Source: Lingula anatina | Taxonomy: Eukaryota > Brachiopoda > Lingulata > Lingulida > Lingulidae | Assembly: GCF_001039355.2 (NCBI RefSeq) | Contig: NW_019773903.1 | Span: forward strand, 427,519 to 491,518 | Direction of reading: 5' to 3' | Length of the DNA stretch: 64,000 nt | Translations under genes and position numbers: made by a program | Notes under the pieces: model-generated | The model's database searches: none | What the model saw: the letters and a program-made list of their open reading frames with translations, nothing else | Told to the model about the DNA's origin: nothing | In this document: positions 1-14,200 of the stretch, one piece after another | Layout: the number at the start of each line of letters is the position of its first letter | Position numbering within the stretch: position 1 is the first letter of the stretch

Positions 1-225
1 GAACTTTATAACCAGGTATATAATAATTATTAAATGTACCTTCACATAACGTTGAGTCAACTGGGTGAACTCTATAAGTATAGGTATATAATAATTATTA
101 AATGTACCTTCACATAACGTTGAGTCAACTGGGTGAACTCTATAACCAGGTATATAATAATTATTAAATGTACCTTCACATAACGTTGAGTCAACTGGGT
201 GAACTCTATAACCAGGTATAGTACA
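1..225 (-). repeat. Tandem 66-68 bp repeat copying the end of an EGF exon and its splice donor
   Basis: Three near-identical units, with the word TTCACATAACG beginning at 41, 109 and 175 and a partial copy before position 20. Each unit holds the last third of the EGF-Ca exon, its GTACAT donor and the first bases of the intron. Donor-proximal exon ends therefore exist at 174, 108 and 40. The 174-to-108 step is 66 bp, stays in frame and has no stop. The 108-to-40 step is 68 bp and changes frame. Confidence 0.85.
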
Positions 226-3200
226 CAGACACCTGTAGCTTCCAGGAGTATTCTCACATGTTTGATTACAACCTGCACCATTGTCTTCTACACATTCGTC
301 AATATCTAAAGAAAACAAAAAAGATTTAGAATTAAGAATTGAGAACCGCACGTCTTCCACATCAAAATAAAATCCAGATACAACAGGGCATCGTTAATTT
401 TCCATAAAATAATACAAATGATGTACAATGCAGTGTATCTTTACTTGTACTTCAGCAGCAGACAGTAGCAGACATCAGTGCAAACTTTTCACCAAAATAG
501 TCAGTAAATTTCCCCGTCCACCTACCATCACAAGGTCCACCTCCAGGTCCCCTGTACCCGCCATCACACACACAGCCGGATATTACATTACCCACAGTTC
601 CATTGGTGTTCGTCAGTGCGGGACAGCTGTCACATGATGTGGGGTCGGATTTGTACGTATTTACCGGACATTCTGAAATGTATATGTCACATGGATATAC
701 AAGCAGTCTTAAGGAATGGTCTTTGTTACTAAAACATTGTTACTGTTAACGTAATTATGGACTAAATGAGGCATTGACTGTCAATCCATGAAATGGTAAA
801 TTGTATTATTGCTGCTGACTCGGAAGAATTGATGTAAAATATATACATGTAGTTAAATCAAATATAAACCTAAGTTTGTGTGCAAATGTCTGTGTTCGTC
901 CTATATGACATTTTGATATAAAGGTAAGGCAGCGATTGTACACACACTCCTCATACTGGTAGCTGCTTAACTCTTTTTTTCACTCACCAAGACACGTGAC
1001 ATTTCCACCCGTCCACGTGGCATCGATTTTGCAAACTTTGGTGGCACTTTCACTTTCTGTTCCAAAGATGTACCCTGGGTCACACTGGAAAGTACACGTG
1101 TCGTTCACTGCAGTTTGACAGGCTGCAATACTGCCGTGGTCTGGGGGATTCAGGGCAGGGCAACGGATCTCTAGAGACAATGATATTGGTATTAGGTTAC
1201 ATAAAAACAAACCAATTGATTAAACCCATGAAGACCATTGTGAGAAGTTGAGAGATTTTGGCACACAAACTACCTGCAGGTTAAGATGTGGATTGCAGAA
1301 TACAAAGAGATGACTTCTATTAAGATATAAACTACAGTACTACACTGCTACAGAACCTCACTTTAAATAGCTTATTAAATAAATTGATTGATAACACAAA
1401 GACCACACCCACCTGAACATGGACCCCCAGCTGGACCCTCGTAACCATAGTTACAAATACATTGAGTGACATCAGTACTGGCGCCATCTAGAGTGTGGGA
1501 GTTTTCAGGGCATGGCACACAGGATATTCTGCTGTTCACACCGGGTTTGTACTGGTTGAGTGGACAAGCTGGAAGTAGAAAAGACACATTAGCAACAATA
1601 GCAGAAATGGACAATCATGACAACAGTACATGAACCTGTGCCGGGTATAATAAATGAACAAAACATCTTATCAATTAATAATTACATTTCTCTTATATCA
1701 TGTTTGATTTCCCTTTTAATATATATATATAATCAATTTATATAATTGTCTGAAACGTATAAAGAAATTGGCATCAATCTACCTGAACAGTTAGGTAATT
1801 TTGCAGACCACTGCCCGGATGCTGTACACGTGATCTTATCGCTGCCTTGAAGGAAGTAGCCGGGCTGACACTGAAAGTTGACCTCGTTTCCAAACGTGTA
1901 ATCACTTCCGGTCTTGACACCATTCTGGGGAAGACCTGGGTCACCACAGTCCACAGCTGAAATAAAGCAGGTTTTTTCTGAATGGCTTCAATGAAAACTG
2001 AGAATATTTTATCCGTAAATTTCATAGTATTCTATATGGTCATTTTAATTTATATTAGATTGCAAATATTATTTATTTGCGTCTTATCTTATTATTTATG
2101 TAGGCCAATTTATTTTTCAGTTATTTCAGATATGAAACCAATATAAAAGAGAGATCAATCGCCTCAAATAACATATTTGCACACACTTACTTTAAATTAC
2201 AAGTCAAATGATATTGACCAACATTCTTTGTGACGTAAACATAATCGATGACGTCATTGTCAACTTACGTGTGCACTGAGGTTTACTTCCTGACCACACC
2301 CCCTGTATACCCTGTGCCTCACATGTCCTCTCAGCGTCTCCCTGTAACATGTAGCCACTGTCACAGGTGTAGGTGACCTTTGACCCAAACCGGGTTCCTT
2401 GAGGTGTAGAGGCGGTTCCAAACTGTGGGTCTGTCAGATCAGGACAGACGATAGCTGATATAAGGAAAAGTTCTTATTGCAATCACTGTTACATAAAAAA
2501 TATCAAAGCAGTTTTCTTTAAGAACATTTTTATAATAATAATAATAAATAATAAATTTATTTTAAGTCTAAAATCCATTTAAAATGTTCAGTAGACTTTA
2601 CATAAAATATCATAAATAATACACATTTTTACAAATACACATATGTTTGTAGAAAAATCGAATGGACACTAAAAATAAATATGGCTAGCGGATTGAATTG
2701 ATCAAGCAATAATCAATATCTTATAACCTATACGTTATATGTAGAGTTTATGATCTCTCAGTGTGACTAGCCTTTTCAATGCACTTCAGAGCAATACAAA
2801 ATTCTTATATGTAAGAAATAGTAGCGCGGCACTACAATACTTCCTAAGAACTCCTTACGACACACAAAAAACCCCAAAAGAACTGAGGCTTTTTATCATC
2901 CAAAAACATCATCCAATCAAACCATTATTCAGTAAATGTCCTTACGTTCACAAGTTGGTTGCGTTCCGTCCCATTGTCCTGATAGTTGACATTTTCTCTG
3001 TCTAGACCCCTGTAGGTAAAACCCACTGTTACAGCTGAATGTCATCTCTCCCCCGTACACATTCCCAGGAGGGCCACCGGAGTGACTCTGAACCCCGTTT
3101 TCTAACCCGGGGAGGGCGCCACAGGAGATGACTAGTGGAATGAATACAAATATAAATACTATAGATATCTTTAACTATTAATTTATGTTCTAAAGTGTCT

Positions 3201-6200
3201 GACAACCGTTTTAGCTTCTTATATTTTTTTTTTATATTTTCTCTGTAATTTACATTTGCATACTGAAAGAGAAAAAAAAAAAGAGGAGAGAAAACAGAGT
3301 GAGTAACAAAGCGGATTTAAGGACTCTATAACGGGGATACAGGTATAAAGGCGGACTGCGGTGCCGTGTTGGACCTACTCTGACACTGTGGCAGTTCTCC
3401 ACTCCATGTACCGTCAGCCTGACATGTCCTGGTGGTGTCTCCCTGAACCTTGTACCCTGTAGAACACGAGTAGGATACGGTGCCTTGGTACGTGGTGGCT
3501 GTCACACTGTGGTTCCCCTTGGTGGGGGTACCCGGATCTCCACAGTCAACGACTAGAACCAGTTGGAAATATGTGATCATTAAAACATATCATAATAATA
3601 GATGCCACTATGCAGTAGTTATCTTTGGCTTGAAGAAAATCGTCGTTGCTCGTTCTTTTCTGGTGAATAACAAACAAATTTTGTAATATTCGTATTTATA
3701 ACCATGATAAGAAACTGACCTGGTGACTCTTTATATTTCTATTCCAATATTTGAAAAACCGGGGTGTAATGCAAATTCTTAAGTCACAATGGATTAAGAT
3801 TATAAGATCAAGGTTCTATGTATCACACACGTACGCGAACAAGTCGGTAATGATCCATCAAACTGGCCATTGGCTTGACAAGTTCGAGTGTTCGTTCCTT
3901 GCAGGCGGTAGCCGGTCTCACACTTGTATGTAACCCTTGTGCCTACGTCATGCGGGGGGGCACTCGGTGTGACGTCACCATGGGCGGGTCTGCCCGGATG
4001 TTGACAGGTGACCTCTGTAAACATTAATGATATGTATTCTTCATATAACCTTCTTAAATTTTTTAAATATGATTTAAGGTTAACATACTGCAAAATTTCA
4101 CAGCAGTCTTGCAATATAGTTTATTCTTTACTTTAAATTTAAAAAAAAAACCTGTACGTGTTTTACTGTCGCAATGAAGTGTACTAGCACTGGCTATGTA
4201 ATATCACGGGTAGGTTTTCTCATTGACTGGTCGACCTTAAATGAAAAATACACAATAAATGGGTATGACTTCCACTTACTGGTCTCACAGCATTTCCCAA
4301 TAAACCCGGGTGAACAGGAGCACATCGCATTCCCAGGGGTGCCACCGTTACTACAGGGTACAGAACACCCCGGGCGTTCCAGGGAGGGTCCGTTACAGTT
4401 GTGTCCGGCGGCCCAGCCTGAACACCTCGCTGGAGGAGCTTTAGATCGCGTGCGTGTTCTGGTGCCTAGGAGAAAGAGGGGACTCATTAGTTGCAACATA
4501 CATGTATAGGATAGTTATCAATAGTAATAAATACCTCCCTTGTCCAAAACTGAATCACAATCCGAGTCTGGGAGTTCACACTATTTCCACTTAGTTTCAA
4601 GTAGTGGAAAACCAGGGGATTTCTGAGATCAGAGACCGTCAAGCCGAGCACTTTAACTTCGGAGTAAGAGTATAAATGTACAATTTTAGTCTAAACCTAT
4701 TCAGCATCTATTTACGTACAAAACACTAGTGCTTTATTACCCTCGTGGATGAGCCCTCTTGATCTGCCTATTTGAAAATTATTGAAATATCGCTTTATAT
4801 TATTTCAAAAGATTAACGCGCACATATTAATCTTAAGCAGCTTAGTGACAGAAAAGGTGAATCCGTGGAAACTGATGGCCATGTTAATAAAAAGGACATA
4901 ATTCCAAAGCCAAACAATTGTGAAATCTATGTAACGCTTGAGTATTTAGATAATTATTAGAATAATGAAATGTTTAAATAAAGATAGCACCATCAGATCA
5001 TTGCCAGCATTAAAGGACAGCTACATGTTACCCCCCAAATTGATTTTCCTTGGGAAATAACCAATGTTCTCGTTCTCACGAATCATGTATCTATCCCTTT
5101 CTGCACTTAGATGTGACCTTCACTTAAATCTACAAAGGCTGATTTGATTAAAAATGACTGGCCAGTCATTATAACCAGAGATCATCTTCCTTAGCTCTGA
5201 TGGATACATCAACATCAGGTACGGCCCAGAAAATACATTAAAGGGGTTAAATCGTTTATAGGGTGCATGCATTGAAGGAGGGGGAGGGGGGGGTATCAAA
5301 TCTCATAGGGTGAATATGTACTTTTAACAATAAAACATTTACCTCCGTGTCCACACTGGACAGAGCACGGGGAATATGGCGTCCATTGAGACCAACAGTT
5401 GGCGGTACAGAATCTGTTCAGCTCGTCTCGTCTGGCTTGCTCGCTGCGGCTTTCTCTCTCTTCCTTTCTTTCCTCTCCAGTTATGCGTTTCACCCTGATC
5501 CGTATACGTCTCCAGCCTCTCTTCACTCGGCGAGGTCGGTAAGCCTTGGCTTCAGCCTCGTCAACAAACATGGTGTCGTCCTCCGTAATAGTGGCACTGA
5601 AGAATACGATGATATCACCACTTACATGGTTTCATCCATGACGATATACAAACGTGAAAATGGTTGTTTTCCGGAAAAAATGAACAAGTGTTTAAACGAA
5701 AAATCTGACAAAGTGATCGGCCACGTATAACCAATGACTTAGATTGGATTGATGATACTTGCTGTTATTGAGATACACAGGGTCAGTCTCAGTCGTGACC
5801 GGCTCCCTGCAGCCATTTATTTCTATGCTGTTGTAAATTTTTTGTTGCTGTTGAAGTCACAGGCAGGGTAATGTTTGATAATTCACACATCGAGAAATTT
5901 CTGTTAATTTTCATGCCATTTAGGATTTTCGTTTTGCTCCAAAATATGCAGTATCAACATTTAGTGAGAAGTCTTTTCAAAAATAAATACGTGTAAACAA
6001 CTATTATTTTGTCTTAAATATAGAATCATTTTTTATTAATGAAGGGAAGACGCCGGTTCAAAGATGCTCCATAATCCCAACTTTACGCTACTCTCAGGAG
6101 AATACAGGGAGGAAACAGATTTCAAATCACACCACACTTTACCTTCTTGTACATATTAGAACTAATGATCACAATTTGTAATAAAAAAATGTCCATTCAA

Positions 6201-6824
6201 TATTTTTTGTATGATTTTAAGGAGTAAACAGTCAAAACGTATATCTAAGTAATGCTTGTATTTAAAAGAAGGTGCGTCCCATGCCAGAAGATTTTGTTCC
6301 ACTATTGCAGATTATGTAAGAACCTACCAGAGAACGTTTGCTTATAGTTTTAAAATGTTTAGAACTTCTGACAATATTAGTTGCAGCTGATAAAAATTAT
6401 TCAAACGTAACAAGTCATAACCCTGAGACCATTTTCAAAACAAATCAAGGCACGTCTTCTTATTTTCAGTAATATCCTTCTCAAGTTCTGCGTGTTTATT
6501 GCCAATTTCTGTTCATGATTTTTTACTAGATTCATTTCAAATAAAATAGCAGCTCCCTAAGTCTTAATAAGAGTGATTTGTACGTGTATTTTCCATTATT
6601 TATAGTTATAATCTTTGTGGAAGACTTCCACTGTTCATTCTATGAAACTGGAAAAATACACAGAACAATTCTAAAGAACTTATCGCCGAAAATCGCCTTG
6701 AAAGCCTTGAAAGTTGAACGTAATTGTAAAACGCTTACCCTGTGTCCTCGGCTTGGATCAACGTCAACACTAACAAAAATGCTGCTAGAAAGAGCAAAAA
6801 GGATTGCAACTTGAACGCCTCCAT
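174..6824 (-). CDS. Secreted TSP1/sushi/ephrin-receptor-like/EGF mosaic protein, 3' end beyond window
   Basis: Spliced gene read from 6824 leftwards. Exons: 6824-6739, 5596-5343, 4465-4280, 4014-3835, 3552-3379, 3131-2946, 2454-2269, 1956-1783, 1568-1413, 1170-988, 672-526, 305-174. All have AG/GT borders, and every intron after exon 2 is phase 1, so the frame is continuous for 681 residues. The ATG at 6824 opens a clear signal peptide (MEAFKLQSFLLFLAAFLLVL, then TLIQA). A basic prodomain with two RVKR sites follows, then a TSP1 module (WSQWTPYSPCSVQCGHGG), a CC-type EGF, five sushi domains (four Cys, conserved W and GY), an ephrin-receptor-like Cys domain, sushi, a second ephrin-like domain and a calcium-binding EGF (DIDEC start). 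The same architecture is found in the plus-strand neighbour. Likely an extracellular or secretory-pathway adhesion/matrix protein. This is inferred from the domains, and no orthologue is recognised. The stop codon is not in the window. Confidence 0.9.
5343..5596 (-). CDS. Exon 2 of the minus-strand mosaic gene: prodomain and first half of TSP1
   Basis: Encodes an acidic then strongly basic prodomain with RPRRVKR-GW and a second RVKR-IT, both furin-type. A charged Glu/Arg-rich stretch and the start of a TSP1 repeat (W..W..C..C) follow. The paralogous plus-strand gene has the same RVKR-GW motif but places an intron between the prodomain and TSP1, so this gene has lost that intron or the other gained it. 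Confidence 0.8.
6739..6824 (-). CDS. Exon 1 of the minus-strand mosaic gene: signal peptide
   Basis: The ATG at 6824 is followed by a short charged start, about 17 hydrophobic residues and IQAEDTG, a good signal-peptidase context. The donor at 6738 is GTAAGC, leaving phase 2. The codon is completed by the T at 5596, restoring glycine, which supports both the start and the junction. Confidence 0.85.
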
Positions 6825-8225
6825 GTTGAACAGACGTCTATCGCTACGCACACGCTGTTTTCAGCTTATACGCGGCCAGTCAGCTGATGAAGCCAGGCAG
6901 TTCTGTTGTTGCGAGATACGGGGCGGGGAATATTTGCTGAAATTTCGCACCCGGATCCGCGGCCTTGAGCCTGAGGCCACTCCTGCTGAGTGACAGCTCA
7001 TTTCGTAAAACAGGATTTACTGCCTTGCGGGGGGTCAGACGCTGAACAACAGCAAGAACAAACAGTCCTGTAATCAGAACAACATCCTGAAAGCTCAAAC
7101 TTGAAAGAAGATTGTATCCAGCCCATTTAAATTAACCACAAGTGACTGGCCACTGGCGCTATATGACGTGGGTGGGTTCGTTACTGGTACACATGGCTGT
7201 ATATATCATCTACATCTACGTGGTCACGCTACACTGTCGTACTTAAAATACATCAAGGAAAATCCCATGATATCATGAGAAAGATGGAATTGTGAGAATA
7301 GACACCAGGACAATTAAAACACCAACATGGGTTGATCTAGTGATAACGATCAATAAGATCAGGGAAGCTATGCATAGCTCACCCCCATTCCAGTTAAGAC
7401 TTCTTCAACGTTCCCCACTAATGATTATGTTTTTCCCCTTTCTCATTTGATCGTTGCAATTTAGATTTGCTTCAACATATATATAGGCCTGGTGCACTGA
7501 ATCTCCCACTCGCAAAATTCGAAAATCAAGGAAAGCCGGACACAAGTCATTAAAATATTATTTTTATTTCACCCTTCCCACAAAGAAAAGCGGCACCCCT
7601 GAGGGTATTCGTGTGTCAAGATCATGTCTGCTGCACGTGGCGCCAGCGCTATACTGGACGGCAGAGATGACTAGTAATGTGTTTTCAGTTGGATTTGTCA
7701 TTCACTAAGCAATAAGAGAAAACATATTTTATAGTTATACGTATATGGCTCCATTTCTCACCATTAATAATTTAAAGGACGGTGCAGTAAGAAGAACAGC
7801 GTGTTACTCCTCTGTAAATGGGGCACTCATTCTGTTTAACAAAAACAAAACAACGCGTGCAAAGGGCTTCATTCAACTCTCTGTGAACGGTGTTTATTTA
7901 GAGATTGGCGTTGTTTAAATAGGAGTGACAGCAGACGCGTGCTCGACTTATCACTGACTGAGTCCTGTTTACAGACTATTAGTACAAGTTTATCTCCCCT
8001 ACACCACTAATACGAACATTAACCGGTTCACAACAACAGGATACGAACGCGGAAGAAAATAGCACCAGCTGTGATTAATTAAGCTTGCCACTCCGTATCC
8101 GGGAGAGCCGGGGACGCTGGAGGGAACCTGGATTTTTAAAAACAATTTCAGGACGTGGAGTTTTTTACATTTACAGTCTGACATATTGTACGTAGAGCTT
8201 CACTGTCACCAAGCCGACTACTGAG
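6825..8225. promoter_or_regulatory. Shared intergenic region between two divergent paralogs
   Basis: These 1.4 kb separate the start codons of the two head-to-head mosaic genes, so both promoters and 5' UTRs should lie here. No coding potential is convincing. I could not fix a TATA box or initiator on either side, so the bidirectional-promoter label is inferred from gene layout only. Confidence 0.45.
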
Positions 8226-8396
8226 ATGGACAGAACTTTAGTCGTCTGGTTTATATGTGCGTTAATAGGGGGCGCTTCGGCGACGCTAGACAGGTAATGT
8301 AAAATTTGACATGCACTTGTATGTACATTTATTTATTTTTTATTTATGTATTAATTTACATTTATTTATTTATTTATCTTTTATATATGTTCGCTC

Positions 8397-8432
<36 letters not shown>

Positions 8433-10932
8433 TCTGACTTTTATATTAATGTATACATTCACTAATTATTATATCCATCCGTCCATCCACATGCCATATT
8501 TCATCAATATACCCCCCAAAGTATGCCAGTACTCTGTATGTCGTCTTATATATTCTATTTGTTTATTTTCAAACCCCGGCTATTACAACAGTGTGGAGCG
8601 ATCAGCGCCCCATGAAGAGGCTATGGCGCGGTTCCTGGTGGCCCGCCAGGCCAAGGCTTTCCTGCACACCAGGCCAGTGTATCGTAAACGGGTGAAGCGG
8701 GGCTGGTTTGACCGCGGTGAGGAGGCTGTGGAGAGATACAGGGAGAGTTTAGAGTCAGACAGAGAACAGGTAAGATAAGCCACCCTGAGGGCGCTGGGGG
8801 GCACCCTGAGGCCACTGGGGGGTGGAGGGGGAGGTCCAAACTTGGATGACAGGAGAATATTACATGTAGAAGAGATTCAGGTGCGATAGTTTGGAGGGGT
8901 GTCCTATTTGCCAGAGAGAATGAAAAAGCAATCACTTGAGAAAAAAGTGTTCATTTTATACGAAATGACAGATTATGCTGTCTCCCGATTTTAGACCTTT
9001 TAAGCTGCCAATGTAACATCACTTTAAATAGATAAAAAAAAAAAAAGGGCACGCGGATCTGCCTGACACATTACGTTTCCAAAATCCTGTTGAATGCTAA
9101 GTGGAGTGAGGCACAATCAAAGAATCTTCTCTGTCGCAATGAGATTGCAAATGTCATAATTCACATCTGGTTTTGAGAGCGAAACAAGACTTAAATGCCA
9201 AGTGAAAGCTTTATTCAAACATTAAAAAGAGGCTTTTCAAAAAACAAAAAAAAAAAAAAAAAAAAAGCTTGACATTTTAAGGGGCATGGAAAAAAACAAG
9301 ACAAGTGTTATATTATCAAGATTTCCCTTGAATCATTACATAACTTTATGACCATTTTTTATTACGATAGCACCAAGCTTTGGTAGAAATCAAATGTCGC
9401 CAGCAGTGGCCGTGGTCGGAGTGGAGTCCCTGTAGTGGCCCCTGTGACAGCGGGAAAAGGTCAAGGTCAAGGACACTCAAGGCCGACGCCACAGCTGACT
9501 GTAAGAAACTGCCGCCGCCTCCGGACCGCTTTCAGCAGCAGGTGTGCTACATAAACTGCCGAAAACGAGGCGTTGGCAACGGAGACAAATGTATCTGTTA
9601 TAGAGGTTATATCGGACAATGCTGTGAGGAAGGTACCAGAAGCTTTTAAGTTTATTTTCGCCTCAGAATAACAGAGCGCAACAAATAGTAAGATCTTAAG
9701 TCCTATGCTATTATGTCGATCCGTATTTATACAACGCTTCTTTTCCTCATCTCAGCCCTGCAGTTGCACTGACTGCAGTTTGACTTGGCCGGCAAAGCAC
9801 TGTTCAAATTCTCCTAGTAGACCAATGTAAAGTATATAATATCCCTGAGCTATATAGTGTAATAGTTATATTACTTAGTACATGTAGGCCTACAACCCGC
9901 TCCCCGCTCAATCACTTATACCTGTACACTGCCTCTTGGCAAAGTCGGAATGGAAAGGTTCTCACCTGTTAAACATTCACCTCCACAATGCCTGTACTGT
10001 TTTTCAGCAATAACATGTCCTCGCCCAGCCAAGCCACAATACGGGCATATAGAGGGCGTGGTGGTGTGGCCGGCAACCTACAACTCTCACCTGTCTTATG
10101 TGTGTGGCAAGGGTTACCGTCTGGAGGGGGACAGGCACAGGACGTGTCAACTGGACGGGAAGTGGTCCGGCAGAGACCCAGAGCCCTGTCAACGTGAGTG
10201 GATGATTTTGTTCGTTATTTCAGTGTGTTCAGTTAAATAACATGATATTCTTGCAAAGTACAGCACCTCTCAGCTTATTACGAGCGGGTCCTTGGTAATA
10301 TTTTGGTCCTCGATTTGCCAAGCATTAAACTTTTCTACACTGATTTATAGGACATTATGATTTAAGTATATTAAAGGGATAATAACTCTTCGTATGAGAT
10401 CTATATGTCACAATAAAAACATTGTGAGTAACTCATAGAAATATAATATATTCTGTTTTACCACAAAAACGGCAGTTAAAGCTATTTTTCTAATATCTGA
10501 GTTTGTCTTTAGACCACGTGACCTCCATTGATGGCTATACTCTGTTATAATATCTTAAGAGATTTTAACAAAAAACCAAACTTTTTAGAAAAAAAACAGG
10601 GACTAACTTTGAATGTAAAAATGGATTCATTAACCATTGGTAAGTATGGGAAAATTGTTGTTTACTCCAGGAAAATTCATTTTTTGGCCGAAACGAAGAG
10701 TTATTATCCCTTTAAGAACCGCCTTCATAATGGAATCAACAAAATAAAACAATTTTTTTTCTTTTAACGACTTTTTAAAGATTGTAATGAATTAACTTTG
10801 TTTTAATTAACATTATTTGTTTTAATCAATTATACCTGTTTAAAACAATTTTCCTTTTCATTTATTGTTTTTTTATTCCTTATTCACGTTGCAAGGCTGC
10901 TGAGCAAATTGGAATTTAAACTCAAAATAATC

Positions 10933-10977
<45 letters not shown>

Positions 10978-11082
10978 TTTTATTTATGTATTTAAACCCC
11001 TACATGCTATAACAGGCTTGGAGTGCCCTACCGTCACTGCTCCTGATCACGGTATCCTGGTGAACAGTAAAGACGTGTACCT

Positions 11083-11117
<35 letters not shown>

Positions 11118-11214
11118 TATGTATTAAACCCCATCATGCTATGACAGGCCTGGAGTGACCTAATGTCACTGCTCCTGATCATGGTATCCTAGTGAACAGT
11201 AAAGACATGTACCT

Positions 11215-11261
<47 letters not shown>

Positions 11262-14200
11262 TATGTATTAAACCCCATCATGCTATGACAGGCCTGGAGT
11301 GCCCTAATGTCACTGCTCCTGATCACGGTATCCTGGTGAACAGTAAAGACATGTACCTGTATGGAGACACCCTGGGGTTCCAGTGTGACACAGGGTACCT
11401 GCTACATGGGCCAGACTCCATGACATGTGTACAGGATGTGAAGAAACGAGGCATGTGGAGCGCCGTGAAGCCGACATGCCAAGGTGAGGCTATGTGTATA
11501 TATACCATGTGTTGGCGGGATTGATTCTGGATATGTTGAAGTATTCATAAAACATTATTACTGTATGTCTTAAACGAAGGGCATTTCTTACTTTTTCCAA
11601 TGAAACTGGCCCCAAATATTATATTTTTAAACGACACAAAATGCTTCTTCCATTGACCTATATACTACTAGTTGTAGGCTGCATACAGCACAGGGCGAAG
11701 TTGCGTCAGTATACATTTCCCTTGTTTATTTAAATTTAAAATACGTACCTGTACCGCCCCTTTTTCAGCGCGTTACTGTGGAAATCCCGGAATCCCCAAC
11801 AATGGCGCGCGAAGTGGTCACGTGTACACTTATGACGCCTTGTTGACCTTCACCTGTAACCATGGTTACAAGCTGATCGGGTCAACATCCAGAAAGTGTC
11901 TTCCAACTGGATCCTGGAGTGGAAAACAACCCATTTGTAAAGGTTAGACCTGTTTATTAACTAAATCATTCATTTCATTTTTTTCAGAAAATAATCTGTT
12001 TACTGCTTAGTTAAATCCTTTTCTAATTTGCTGTTCAACTGGCATTATTTCAAAGTCTTATATACACCAGTATATGAACCGTGATCATCCCTGTTAAAGT
12101 CATCTACAAAATTCAGTACAAATGCTACATTTTCGCAAAATACATATATGTAGGCCTACTGTAAGACACTGAATAGTGTTCTACGGGTAGTCTTCATCTG
12201 TGTCCAGTGGTGACTTAGTTTTTCCCCTAAAAACAAGTACAAACTGTACTTTGTTACTATTGCAGAGATCAACTGTGATCAACTCGAGGCGCCAGCCAAT
12301 GGAAATATCGCGAGAACCAACGAGAGAAACGGCGTGGGCACCAAACTTGTATTCTCGTGCGCCAGCGGCTATGAGCTTGTTGGTAACAGCACTATTGAGT
12401 GTCTGGCGGACGGCGGCTGGACAGGACAAGTTCCAGAATGTGAAGGTAGTTTTATAGTATTGCCTTGATAAAAATGGTTAATTGACAGACCATTCCAGAA
12501 GACAAATAAAAAAGACAAAATGTACTTGCCACCGTAGTCAATGTTAATAAACTTAGGCCATAGACACAAATGTTGCACATGCTTAGACATAACGGTATCA
12601 TTACAGCAACCGGTAGAAATGTTCCCAATCGTAAGGCCGTGTGCGCTAAGGGGTGTTGAAAACGTTTTCAAATATGTTTTGTTGACGCTTACAATTTATC
12701 CATATTCTTTTGGTCATTTTTCTAAAATGTATAGATCATCCATATGGCATGAGCTTATGAGATTGCGTTTGGTAGCTACGGTTACCCACATGTATTATGA
12801 TCCTCCAGAACGTAAGCATTATGTTGACTTGAAAAATGCACATGATACATGTAATTACACTGTATTTTTTAGCTATAACCTGCAGTAACCCAGGTAATCC
12901 CGAGTTTGGTATCCGTATTGATGACGGGTTTCTCTACAGACAGAACATCAGTTTTAAGTGTCTTGATGGTTACGTTCTCCGTGGCCAGCAGGGGGCGGTA
13001 TGTAGGGCTAACAGACAGTGGTCAGCACCTGTACCCCGCTGTTTAGGTAAGTGTTAGTTCTAAGTAGCGTGTCAGGCTATCCCTAACCATTATAACTATA
13101 TTGAGGGCGGACTTTCTGTAAGACGGACCCTAATTTTCTTTACACCGGAGTGCAGGAGTGAAGTCATGGTCATATACTGCTGATATTTCTGTCGATCGTG
13201 AAAATAGTTTACGAATTATAACATTCACATAAATTCTGGATTCCCTTCATTGCGTTATCGCATTCACGTAGACAGTCTTATTCAAATAAACCCTCGTTAT
13301 AGCTTGTCCCAAGGACACGTACAAGACGGTAGACCAAGGACAAGAGCTGTGTATTCCATGTCCACCAAACTCTCACACCGTCACCAACGCCACGGGCAGC
13401 AGACAGCTGTGCATGTGTAACGAGGGGTTCATTGGGCCAAACGGAGGACCTTGTCAGGGTAAAATAATTGTGTTTGTTTATTCATTTACCAATTCATACA
13501 CCTTGTGGGGAGTCAATTTTTAGCCAGTTAAAAAACTTGGACCTGTGGGAAGACTGTTCCTGTAATGTAGATATAACTGTAGTACAAAATACAACTGTAG
13601 CTCCATACTACATTGTTAGCTGTGTTAAGTATTGTTTCGTGCGAGTTTAATTAGATTGCTCTCATTCTAATTAATTTCCTATCTTAATAAATTACGTCAT
13701 ATCTTTTTGTTTCAGAAATCAGATGTAAGGCACATTCAGCACCTGTTAATGGCAGCGTGGTCTCATGTGGAACGAGAGTCGGCGAGACTTGCGTATTTGC
13801 GTGCGACGAAGGCCACGTGTTGGTAAACGGAAGTAGTGTACGCAGGTGCACAGAAACCGGAAGTGAGCAGGGCAGTTGGGATGGCACTGAGCCCCTGTGT
13901 TTGGGTGAGTATTTTGATTGACCTTGAATCATATTCCCAAAGACAAACCATGGGCAAAAATGACCGCATAAATCGTGAGGTATGCCATTTAATTAACGCT
14001 GACTAACCAAGCCATAATCCATGTCAGAAATATACACCGTTTAATAAATATGGACTTTAAAAACATTCCAAGTATAAAACACATTTAATTTCCATATAGG
14101 TCTACATGTATTCAGAAAACGTGCCTGCAGCATCACCTAGCCTATAGTTGTTACTTAACAGTAAACTTCGTTGTGGTATTATAACTGTTTTCAGCTTGCC

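Noticed and set aside
8311-8580. Open frame translating to Tyr/Leu/Phe/Ile-rich peptide before exon 2 of the KDEL gene
   Set aside because: It comes from (TTTA)n intron sequence. The real exon begins at 8592 in agreement with phase.
11011-11090. Additional sushi exon
   Set aside because: Only the first third of the domain is present before (TTA)n. No cysteines 2-4 and no donor in frame.
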